From positions 1 through 27,861 of the forward strand of contig CAZIOH010000094.1 in the NCBI GenBank assembly GCA_964540815.1: a stretch of DNA of 27,861 nucleotides, read 5' to 3'. A model generated the notes under the pieces. It had not been told where the DNA came from and searched no databases. It saw only the letters and a list, made by a program, of their open reading frames with translations. This DNA is from CAZIOH01 sp964540815. GTDB lineage: Bacteria; Myxococcota_A; Polyangia; Fen-1088. A program made the translations under genes and the position numbers. This document shows, in pieces, positions 7,564 to 14,379 of the stretch; within the stretch, counting starts at the first letter, position 1, and every line of letters begins with the position of its first letter.

Positions 7564-8331
7564 TCACAGCGGGCAGAAGCGCACCTCGAACCCGGAGCCA
7601 CCCGGGAGCACCTCGACCACTCCGCTGACCGAGGCCAGCAGGGCGCGGGCCAGACACAGGCGCCAGCTCGACGGGACGAGCTGAATGGCGCCGGTGGTGG
7701 TGAGCGCGATGGCCAGCTCGCCGCGCACCGCACGGGTCGACAGCCGGATGATCGTCAGGTCATCGAGCGCGTCGCCGAGGCGCGCGGAGGATTCGTGCGA
7801 GCGCACGGCGCGCCCGGGTGCCGGGGCGTGCGCGAACGCGTCGGGTCCGCGGGTGAGCTCGATGAGCAGTGCCGCCAGCGCCGACTCGAGGGTCGCGCCA
7901 CGGTTCCGCACCGCGGCGGGGCGAGCTTCGACCCGGACTTCGACGCGCGGGCGGACGGCCGGCGCGGCGAGTTGCACCGCGCGGGACATCACCTCGCCGA
8001 GCTCCACGATGGTGGCTGCCCCCGGCGTGAGCGCCGCGTCCATCCACGTCAACATCCCCTCCATGCGGGCAGCGCTGGCTTCGATGTCGGTCAAACAATC
8101 GCCCGCCTGTGCTGCGGCAGCGCCCGGCAGCACCGTCGATAGCTCACTCGAACGCGCGACCACGATCGAGAGATGGTTTCGAAACTCCCGGAGCACATCC
8201 CGCCAGTAGGAGGAGGGCAGCTCTCCGACGGGATCCCCGTTGTCCAGGGTGGGCGCGGGGTTGAGGTCGAGGGATGACATGGTCCTGGGCAACTCGGTGG
8301 ACACGTGGGAAGTCGAAGCAGCAACATCCAT
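7564..8331 (-). CDS. Degenerate histidine-kinase-like protein
   Basis: A 255-residue cytoplasmic protein with the layout of a histidine kinase core and no sensor or membrane part. Residues about 45-95 resemble a dimerisation helix pair, with His53 in LREFRNHLS as the possible phospho-acceptor. The rest resembles a worn ATPase domain: an N-box-like helix (LESALAALLIEL) lacking the usual Asn, and a C-terminal helix and strand (LCLARALLASVSGVVEVLP, then FEVRF) where intact kinases have a glycine-rich G2 box. Canonical G1 and G2 boxes are not visible. It may be a scaffold, phosphatase or phosphotransfer protein rather than an active kinase. The reading frame is open as far as 8805, but the start at 8331 is chosen for its GAGG site 6 bases upstream. 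A terminator follows the gene. No response regulator is adjacent. Confidence 0.65.
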   Translation of the reverse strand: MDVAASTSHVSTELPRTMSSLDLNPAPTLDNGDPVGELPSSYWRDVLREFRNHLSIVVARSSELSTVLPGAAAAQAGDCLTDIEASAARMEGMLTWMDAALTPGAATIVELGEVMSRAVQLAAPAVRPRVEVRVEARPAAVRNRGATLESALAALLIELTRGPDAFAHAPAPGRAVRSHESSARLGDALDDLTIIRLSTRAVRGELAIALTTTGAIQLVPSSWRLCLARALLASVSGVVEVLPGGSGFEVRFCPL

Positions 8332-8337
8332 GCCCAT

Positions 8338-8341
8338 CCTC
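8338..8341 (-). promoter_or_regulatory. Ribosome binding site deciding the start at 8331
   Basis: GAGG on the minus strand, 6 bases before the ATG at 8331. It favours this start over the upstream in-frame ATG at 8337, which abuts the site, and over much longer versions that would run under the divergent lipoprotein gene. Confidence 0.55.
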
Positions 8342-8557
8342 GAGCTGGTCCGCACACTGTCCGTGAGAGGCAGGTTCCGAGCCAGCAGAGCGCTCCAAGT
8401 GCACCCGGATCGAGGGTTCGTGGGCCTTCGCGTTCGATTCGCGTGCGTCGGTGCGATGGGGTACAAAGACCGCACGTTGCTGGACCGACACGAAGACATA
8501 GGACTAAGCACTCGCACATGTCGGTGGTATGCGGGCGCGGGCGCGACGCGCGGAACC

Positions 8558-9115
8558 GTGGACGAGAATGGCCGCTTGCTCGGACCGACGTGGTCTTCGC
8601 TCAAGCCCTGGTGGTCGTGGCTTTGCCTCGGGGTCATCGTGCTCGGCACGCTGGCGTGCGGGCGACACATCGGCGATTCCTGCTCGTCCTCCGCCGATTG
8701 CGATCCCACGAGCGGCACGCGCACCTGCGATCTGTCGCAGCCCGGGGGATATTGTCTGCTCGAGGGGTGCGACGCGCGGTCCTGTCCGGGAGACTCCGTC
8801 TGCATCCGGGTGTTCCCGGGCGCCCTGCTCTCGAAGACCTGCTCGGCGGATGCGCCGTGCGATCCCGACGAGCTCTGCCTGCCCTATACCTCGGGCCCGA
8901 CGTCCAGCTCCGACGGCGGAGCGCCAGCCGTGCGCTCTGGATCGTATTGCGCCCGCACGTCCCTCGAGAAGCGGCTGTGTCTCCAGGGCTGCGGAGGAAA
9001 CGGGGACTGCCGCTCGGGCTACACCTGCATCGAGGCCGGAACGAACGGAACCATCGCGCTTACACTCACTGCAAGCGAGGCCGCCAGCACCAGATACTGC
9101 GCCGCGGTTCGCTAG
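8558..9115 (+). CDS. Cys-rich lipoprotein
   Basis: A probable outer-membrane or surface lipoprotein of about 185 residues. A short n-region is followed by a hydrophobic segment and a lipobox-like end (LGTLAC); the mature part is dense in paired cysteines. Three or more blocks of the form C-x5-C...C (for example CSSSADCDP, CSADAPCDPDELC, CGGNGDCRSGYTC) resemble the Dickkopf/EB-like Cys-rich repeats common in Myxococcota surface lipoproteins. The cysteines probably form disulfides after export. The frame is open upstream to 8240; GTG at 8558 (or TTG at 8576) is chosen because it gives a normal-length signal peptide. The gene diverges from the histidine-kinase-like gene. Function unknown. Confidence 0.75.
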   Translation: MDENGRLLGPTWSSLKPWWSWLCLGVIVLGTLACGRHIGDSCSSSADCDPTSGTRTCDLSQPGGYCLLEGCDARSCPGDSVCIRVFPGALLSKTCSADAPCDPDELCLPYTSGPTSSSDGGAPAVRSGSYCARTSLEKRLCLQGCGGNGDCRSGYTCIEAGTNGTIALTLTASEAASTRYCAAVR

Positions 9116-9213
9116 CAGCCCGCCGCGCGCCCTTGGGCCTCGCTCGCCCGACGACGGCCGCGGCGCCGGCGCGGTCTACACAACTCGAGCGGCGCCGGTA
9201 CGGATAACGTGCC

Positions 9214-9789
9214 ATGGGCGATGCGAGCGTCAGGCGAAGCGTTCTCGGGGCGGTGGTCACGCTCGTCGTCTGGGTCGGCCTCGGGACGGGGCCGCGAGCT
9301 TCGGCCGCTGGGAAGGATCTGACGGGAGTCGTGAACCTGAACACCGCCGAGCCCGGGCTCCTCGTGTTGCTTCCAGGGGTCGGAGGCGCGAAGGCCGCCC
9401 AGATAGTCGCGTACCGGACGCGTCATCCCTTTCGGACCGTCGACGAGCTCGTCCGCATCAAGGGCATTGGACGGCGCATGGTCCGGACCCTGCGGCCGCA
9501 CCTGGCGGTGGCCGGCCCGTCCACCGCCAACCCGATCTCCCGGTCCGGAGCATCCAGATCCTCGATCGCCGCCGATTCGATCGCGTCCGGCGGTCCCCCG
9601 CCCGGCGGCGTCGCGATCAAGAACACGACGACGACGACCGCGCCGACGACCACGCCGACGGGACCGAGGTCGGTTGCTGCCTCGTCCGCGCTTCATCCAG
9701 GGTCGAGCCGACTCTTCCGGGTCCTCGGAGCGCCCCCACCCGCGCGAGCCAGCCGCTCCCGGGCCAATCGCTGTGCGCCCGGCCCCTGA
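9214..9789 (+). CDS. ComEA-like secreted helix-hairpin-helix protein
   Basis: A secreted 191-residue protein. Residues 1-31 form a signal peptide with probable cleavage after ASA. Residues 39-97 form a double helix-hairpin-helix unit: VNLNTA at 40-45, LPGVGGAKAAQIVAYR at 53-68 and RIKGIGRRMV at 81-90. This matches ComEA, the periplasmic DNA-binding protein that ratchets DNA inward during natural transformation. The remaining 95 residues are low-complexity (a run NTTTTTAPTTTPTG, then Arg/Ser/Pro), which is not usual for ComEA. After about 9660, codons with A or T in third position become more frequent, so the far tail may not be under selection or may be out of frame. No comEC or pilus genes are nearby. 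The stop lies 55 bases from the convergent kinase gene. Confidence 0.8.
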   Translation: MGDASVRRSVLGAVVTLVVWVGLGTGPRASAAGKDLTGVVNLNTAEPGLLVLLPGVGGAKAAQIVAYRTRHPFRTVDELVRIKGIGRRMVRTLRPHLAVAGPSTANPISRSGASRSSIAADSIASGGPPPGGVAIKNTTTTTAPTTTPTGPRSVAASSALHPGSSRLFRVLGAPPPARASRSRANRCAPGP

Positions 9790-9843
9790 CAGGCCCAGGC
9801 GCGAGCCGTCGGAGAGGTGGTCGTCGCTTCCGGGGAGCTCCGC

Positions 9844-12426
9844 TCAGAAGAGCTCGCCGGATGGCGCGGCGTCTTGCGGGTGAGCGCCCTTCCTGCCCGC
9901 CCGAGCGGACTTCGATCTGGCCTTGCCGGCCTTGCTCGCCTTGCTCCTGTGGGATCTCGCCGCCTTGCGAGCGGCCTTCGCCTCCGCGGTCCTGGCGTGG
10001 GCCCCCTTGCCAGCCTTGTGCTCGGACTTCGCACGCTTGCCCTTCGTGCCCTCCGCGCTCAGGTCGGCGGGCGCCGTCGAGGCCGCCTTCGCCTCGCTCG
10101 TCGCAGGAGGCACCGAGGTTGGCGAGGGCGACGGTGTCGGTTCGGCGGGCGGAGGCGGCGGAGGCTCGGCTTCGAGGTGCACGGTGGCTTGCAGCGGTAC
10201 GGTGCGATCGAAGCGCACCGACGTCTCGCCGACGACGTAACCCGGGCGCGAAAGCTCGATCCGGTGCGACGCCCGGTCGCGTTTCACCTCCACGGTGAGC
10301 GGGGTCTTCCCCGGCAGCGTTCGACCGTCGAGGAAGGCGGTCGCGCCGGAGGGCTCGGAATCGACGACCAGCGCAGCCGGACGATTCCACACCGCCAGCA
10401 CCTCGAGCGGGATCACCTTGAAGTGAACCACGGCGCCCGCGGCCCCCAGCAGAGCCAGCGCGGCGACGATGACCGAGACCGTGCGGTTCGCCCTGCCGCT
10501 CTTGACGGACTCGCCGCGCAGGATCTCGGCCGTCGGCGCGGCCTGCCAGATCGGTTCGGGTGCCGGTTCGGGCCCCGTGGAGGCGAACGGGCGACGCCCG
10601 AAGTCCTCGTGCGCCAGAGGCAAGGGTGCCCCGAGGGGAGCGAACCCCCCGGACGGGGACGCGGCTCTCGACGAGAACGAAGGAGGCGCGACCGCCGGCG
10701 GCGCGGACCAGCCCGTGAGCGCGTGGGCTCCCGATCGCGGCTGCGGGGTCGCGGTGTCTTCGGGTTCCGGCTCGGGGACGCCAGCCGCGCTCGCCGCCAC
10801 CCGTCGAAGGGGGCCCGATTCCCGGGCCGGCGCAGTCGGCGCCCCGGGTGGTGGGGTCATCGCGACCTCCTCGCTGTAATACGAGGCCACCGCCGAGGTC
10901 GCGAATGACGATGGGCTCCCGAGCGGCGGGGGCGTCTCCCCGACCGCGTTCAGAGCCGACAGAGCCCGCGCGGTCGCCAGGTGCGAGCCGGGGGCGGGCC
11001 TCGGCGTGAGGCTGGCCGCGGGCGGGGGAGTCAGGCGGCGCCCGGGTGGAGGCGGCGGGGAAGACCGGGAGGTGTTCGAGCGCCCGGGGACGCGGGGGAC
11101 GCGCGCGAGCGGAGTCCGGGCGGGCACGGCCGGGGCGGCCATGGCCGGGGTGGGCACCGCCGACGCCGGCGGTGGGGGCGTCGCCCCGGGAGTCTCGGCG
11201 TTGTGGGCGGCGTTGTTGCCGTTGCTTCCATTCGGTCGCCCGGAAGTCCCATTCGCGGCCAGGAACGGGGAAGGCGCGGTCGCGCCCACGCCGCCCGCTT
11301 GGCTGGCCTGGCCTCCTTGGCCTGCTTGACCACCTTGGCCCGCCGCCGCCGCCGCGGTCGCGCGCAGCTTTGCGGCGAGGCCTCGGGTGGTCGCGGGCGC
11401 CAGCACCACCGGCGGCTCGACATCGCGCTTGGCCGGAGGGGTCTCGGCGGCGGGATTGATACGAAACTCGGGTCCAAGACGGATGACCCGCGACAGATCG
11501 ACCGGGCTGCGCGCCCGTCGCGGTGGATTGAGCAGCTCGATCAGCTCCTGCAGGTCGGCCGGTCCGACCGGTCTGTCGCTCTCGCGCCCGAGCTCTCGGA
11601 TGGCCGCGCCAAAGGACGCCGCATCTGCAAAGCGCCTGGCGGGATCGGGGTCGAGCGCCTTCGCCAGCAGCGCCTCGTAAGCGGGCGGGAGATCCGGCCG
11701 CAGCTCCCGGGCCGAGCGCACCACCCCGGCGGCGGCCTGGCGAAATCCGTTCACCTCGTCGGTCGCCTCTCTTATCTTCGCGCCCACCAGCATCTCGAAC
11801 AGCACCGCGCCCAGCGAGAACACGTCGGTGCGGCGGTCGAGAGCGGACCGGCGCGCCTGCTCGGGCGACATGTAGACGAGGTTGCCCTTCAGCGACCCCA
11901 CCACCGAGTTCTCGCGGCGGCGCTTGGCGATCCCGAAGTCCGAGAGCTTCACCTCTCCCGAGTTGGAGATGAGGACGTTCGACGGCGAGACGTCGCGATG
12001 AATGATGCCGAGGGGCTGTCCATCGGAGTCGCGGAGCTCGTGCGCGAAGTGCAGCGCCTGCGCGAGCTCGTCGGCGATGTGCAGGGCGAGTGAATCCGGC
12101 ACCTGGACCCCGAGCGCGGCCGCGCCTTCCAGGATCGCCCGCAGATCATATCCTTCCACATACTCGAGGACGATGAAGTACTCGCCGTCCTCGGAGGTCC
12201 CGAGGTCGTGGATCTGGACGATGTTGCGGTGAGACAGCGCGGAGTGGATGCGCGCCTCCGACAGCATCATCGAGATGAATCGATCGTCCTTGGCGAACTC
12301 GGGCAGAATTCGCTTGATCGCGACCCATTTCTCGAAGCCCTCGGCGCCGACGACACGACCGCGAAAAACCTCGGCCATCCCGCCGACCGCGACGCGCTCG
12401 AGTAGCTCGTATTGGCCGAACTTCAT
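9844..12426 (-). CDS. Ser/Thr protein kinase with PEGA domain and histone-like tail
   Basis: An 860-residue bacterial Ser/Thr kinase. The kinase domain (about 6-275) is complete: Gly loop VAVGGMAEVF (12-21), Lys38, Glu57, HRDVSPSN (143-150) and DFG (163-165). A Pro/Ala/Ser-rich linker follows (about 300-640), then one membrane segment (about 650-670). Beyond the membrane is a PEGA domain (from AALVVDSEPSGATAFLDG, encoded at about 10190-10390), a small beta domain often found outside the membrane in Myxococcota kinases. The end, encoded at 9844-10110, is a Lys/Ala/Arg-rich tail with KAGK, KAARKAARSHRSK and KAGKARSKSARAGRK, like histone H1. The start is set at 12426 because MKFGQYELLERVAVGGMAEVF matches the usual beginning of such kinases; the frame is open to 12759 and no good ribosome site is seen. 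Confidence 0.92.
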   Translation of the reverse strand: MKFGQYELLERVAVGGMAEVFRGRVVGAEGFEKWVAIKRILPEFAKDDRFISMMLSEARIHSALSHRNIVQIHDLGTSEDGEYFIVLEYVEGYDLRAILEGAAALGVQVPDSLALHIADELAQALHFAHELRDSDGQPLGIIHRDVSPSNVLISNSGEVKLSDFGIAKRRRENSVVGSLKGNLVYMSPEQARRSALDRRTDVFSLGAVLFEMLVGAKIREATDEVNGFRQAAAGVVRSARELRPDLPPAYEALLAKALDPDPARRFADAASFGAAIRELGRESDRPVGPADLQELIELLNPPRRARSPVDLSRVIRLGPEFRINPAAETPPAKRDVEPPVVLAPATTRGLAAKLRATAAAAAGQGGQAGQGGQASQAGGVGATAPSPFLAANGTSGRPNGSNGNNAAHNAETPGATPPPPASAVPTPAMAAPAVPARTPLARVPRVPGRSNTSRSSPPPPPGRRLTPPPAASLTPRPAPGSHLATARALSALNAVGETPPPLGSPSSFATSAVASYYSEEVAMTPPPGAPTAPARESGPLRRVAASAAGVPEPEPEDTATPQPRSGAHALTGWSAPPAVAPPSFSSRAASPSGGFAPLGAPLPLAHEDFGRRPFASTGPEPAPEPIWQAAPTAEILRGESVKSGRANRTVSVIVAALALLGAAGAVVHFKVIPLEVLAVWNRPAALVVDSEPSGATAFLDGRTLPGKTPLTVEVKRDRASHRIELSRPGYVVGETSVRFDRTVPLQATVHLEAEPPPPPPAEPTPSPSPTSVPPATSEAKAASTAPADLSAEGTKGKRAKSEHKAGKGAHARTAEAKAARKAARSHRSKASKAGKARSKSARAGRKGAHPQDAAPSGELF

Positions 12427-12601
12427 GCGGTGCGGGCCGTAGGCTAGCACCGCCGCGCGGCCCACGAACAGAAAATCCCCCTCGGGCGGGCCCGTGCGCC
12501 AGCGCCGACAGGGTTCTCCGGGATCTTTTTTCCTGCTTCCAAACCACGCCCCCACCTCGCCACCTGCGTGCAGGTCCATGCTCGGGGTATCATCGCGGTG
12601 C
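12427..12601. other. Divergent intergenic region
   Basis: 175 bases between the divergent kinase and beta-lactamase-family genes. Both promoters should be here, but I see no confident -35/-10 pair, hairpin or repeat. Alternative starts of either gene (12579 leftward, 12578 rightward) would shorten it. Confidence 0.4.
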
Positions 12602-13810
12602 ATGGCGGATGCGTTCGGCGAGGTCGATGAGCTCTGCCGCGCGGCCGTGTCGGACGGCACGGTCCCGGGGCTGGTCGTGGGCGCAACCGACCAGGGTCGC
12701 CAGCGGCTGAGGGCCTCGTGGGGATGGGCCGCGCTCGAGCCGCACCGCGTGCTGGCCACCGTCGAGACCGTCTACGACGTCGCGTCCCTGACCAAGGCCA
12801 TCGCGACCTCGATTCTCGCGATGCAGGCGGTGCGCGATGGGCGCCTAGCGCTCGCCACGTCCGTGGCCGACCTGTTGCCCGAGCTCGCGGCTCCCGGCCA
12901 GGAGCCTGACCGGGACCGGGCCCTGCAAGATCGCGCGTCGGATGACCACGCTCCGCGCGCGCCGGACGATTCGAGCTGGCGGCGCGCGATGCAGGTTCAC
13001 CACCTCCTCAGCCACAGCGGGGGCTTCCCGGCCCACCGCCCGTTTCACGAGCTGCCGGGCGTCACGCGCGCCCGGATCTTGAAAGCCGCCGCGCGCGAGC
13101 CGCTGCTCCATCCGCCCGGACAGCAGTCCCTCTACACCGACATCGGGTTCATGCTGCTCGGCTCGATCCTCGAGCGCGTCGCGGACGACACGGGGCTCGA
13201 GATCCTCTTCGCGCGGGGAGTCGCCCGGCCCCTCGGGCTCTCGGTCACGCGCTTCGTGCGCACGGACGACGGCGGCGCGGAGCGCGCCCGGCTGCTTGGC
13301 AGGGGCACCGTGGCCGCCACCGAGCGCGTGCCCGCGCGCGGGGGCACGCGCGGGCGGGTCCTCGTGGGCGAGGTCCACGATCCGAATGCCTTCGCGATGG
13401 GCGGGGTGGCGGGACACGCTGGCCTCTTTTCGAACCTCGACGAGCTCGATGCCCTGGCGGAGGCCCTGGTGCTCGACTGGCAAGGCCACGGGAGCGAGCG
13501 CCTGGTCCCGCGCGATCTGCTGCGCGAATTCTGGACGCCGGCCGGCGTCCCGCACTCGACCTGGAGGCTCGGCTGGGACGGCCCGGCGCCGACCGGGCCA
13601 TCGCAGGCCGGACAGCTGCTCTCGCGGGGCGCGGTGGGGCACCTCGGATTCACCGGGTGCTCGTTGTGGATCGATCCGGAGCGCGCCCGCTGGATCGTGA
13701 TCCTCGGCAACCGCATCCACCCCAGCGTGCCCACGGACGGACGCTTTCGCGCGTTCCGGCCGCGCCTGCACGATGCGATCGTGGAAGCATTTGCGGCAGG
13801 AACGCGATAG
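12602..13810 (+). CDS. Serine beta-lactamase-family (class C-like) hydrolase
   Basis: A 402-residue protein of the beta-lactamase/penicillin-binding-protein-like serine hydrolase family. The catalytic SxxK is SLTK (62-65, nucleophile Ser62), in the usual setting YDVASLTKAIAT. HHLLSHSGG (133-141) is the family's conserved loop. The second motif is YTD (178-180), where YxN or YSN is more usual. The third is HLGFTG near residue 347, replacing KTG as in esterase-like members. A charged insert (about 98-126) interrupts the region before the LLSH motif. There is no clear signal peptide, so it may be cytoplasmic. Members include peptidases, esterases and peptidoglycan amidases; true beta-lactamase activity is not implied. 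The start at 12602 is chosen by alignment to family beginnings; ATG 12578 is possible. Confidence 0.85.
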   Translation: MADAFGEVDELCRAAVSDGTVPGLVVGATDQGRQRLRASWGWAALEPHRVLATVETVYDVASLTKAIATSILAMQAVRDGRLALATSVADLLPELAAPGQEPDRDRALQDRASDDHAPRAPDDSSWRRAMQVHHLLSHSGGFPAHRPFHELPGVTRARILKAAAREPLLHPPGQQSLYTDIGFMLLGSILERVADDTGLEILFARGVARPLGLSVTRFVRTDDGGAERARLLGRGTVAATERVPARGGTRGRVLVGEVHDPNAFAMGGVAGHAGLFSNLDELDALAEALVLDWQGHGSERLVPRDLLREFWTPAGVPHSTWRLGWDGPAPTGPSQAGQLLSRGAVGHLGFTGCSLWIDPERARWIVILGNRIHPSVPTDGRFRAFRPRLHDAIVEAFAAGTR

Positions 13811-13883
13811 ACCATGAGCGCGATGTTGAGCGCGAGAGCGAGCGCGAGAATTCGGTGGTCCGCTGGTGCGACCTTGCGACCTT

Positions 13884-13889
13884 GGAGGG
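13884..13889 (+). promoter_or_regulatory. Ribosome binding site fixing the PilZ-like gene start
   Basis: GGAGGG, 7 bases before the ATG at 13897. The frame is open upstream well into the beta-lactamase-family gene, so this site decides the start. Confidence 0.8.
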
Positions 13890-13896
13890 TCGGGTC

Positions 13897-14328
13897 ATGA
13901 GCTTGCGCGCGCCCCTGGTGGTGGTGGTGGAGGTTTGGGCCGAGCTCGACGCCGGCCCTCGACGCTGGTTTCGACTGTCGCGCAACGTCGGCGAGGACGG
14001 CGTGACCTTGCAGCGTCCCCTGCCGCTCGAGGTCGGCAGGCCGGTCGAGCTGCGGCTCGTCTTGCCGCTCGCCGGGCGGGCGGAGGTCGTGGCTGCGGCT
14101 GGTGCGCGCGGTGGTCTCGGGGCCGGGCCCATCGACGCGGACGGGGGGGCGGTGACGGATGACGACGAGGCCACCCTGTCGCTCCGGGCAGAGGTCGCGG
14201 TCGACGATGGCGACGAGCCACACGGAGACCAGGGGGGCCGGGCGCTCCTGTTTCTCGAGCCGCCCCGGGAACGGCGGGCGGTGATCGCCCGGTATGTGAA
14301 GGAGCGACTGGCGCTCCACCTGCTTTGA
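13897..14328 (+). CDS. PilZ-like domain protein
   Basis: A small 143-residue cytoplasmic protein. An early beta-rich half contains FRLSRNVGEDGVTLQRPLPLEVG-type sequence, matching the second PilZ motif (D/N-x-S-x-x-G) in degenerate form (SRNVGEDG). The C-terminal helix (RERRAVIARYVKERLAL) is typical of PilZ ends. PilZ domains bind cyclic di-GMP through an upstream RxxxR motif; a clear RxxxR is not visible here, so binding may be lost or weak. An acidic, Gly-rich stretch is inserted between strands. It lies 86 bases after the beta-lactamase-family gene and 51 bases before the carboxylase gene, on the same strand. Confidence 0.6.
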   Translation: MSLRAPLVVVVEVWAELDAGPRRWFRLSRNVGEDGVTLQRPLPLEVGRPVELRLVLPLAGRAEVVAAAGARGGLGAGPIDADGGAVTDDDEATLSLRAEVAVDDGDEPHGDQGGRALLFLEPPRERRAVIARYVKERLALHLL

Positions 14329-14379
14329 GCGGGGGAACGGCGCTGGCGGCCGCCCCACCCGCCGGTCGCGGCGCGCGCG

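Noticed and set aside
13132..14358. Reverse reading frame spanning the beta-lactamase-family and PilZ-like genes
   Set aside because: It is antisense to two genes with recognised motifs and a strong ribosome site; its composition is Arg/Ser/Pro-rich without domain signs.
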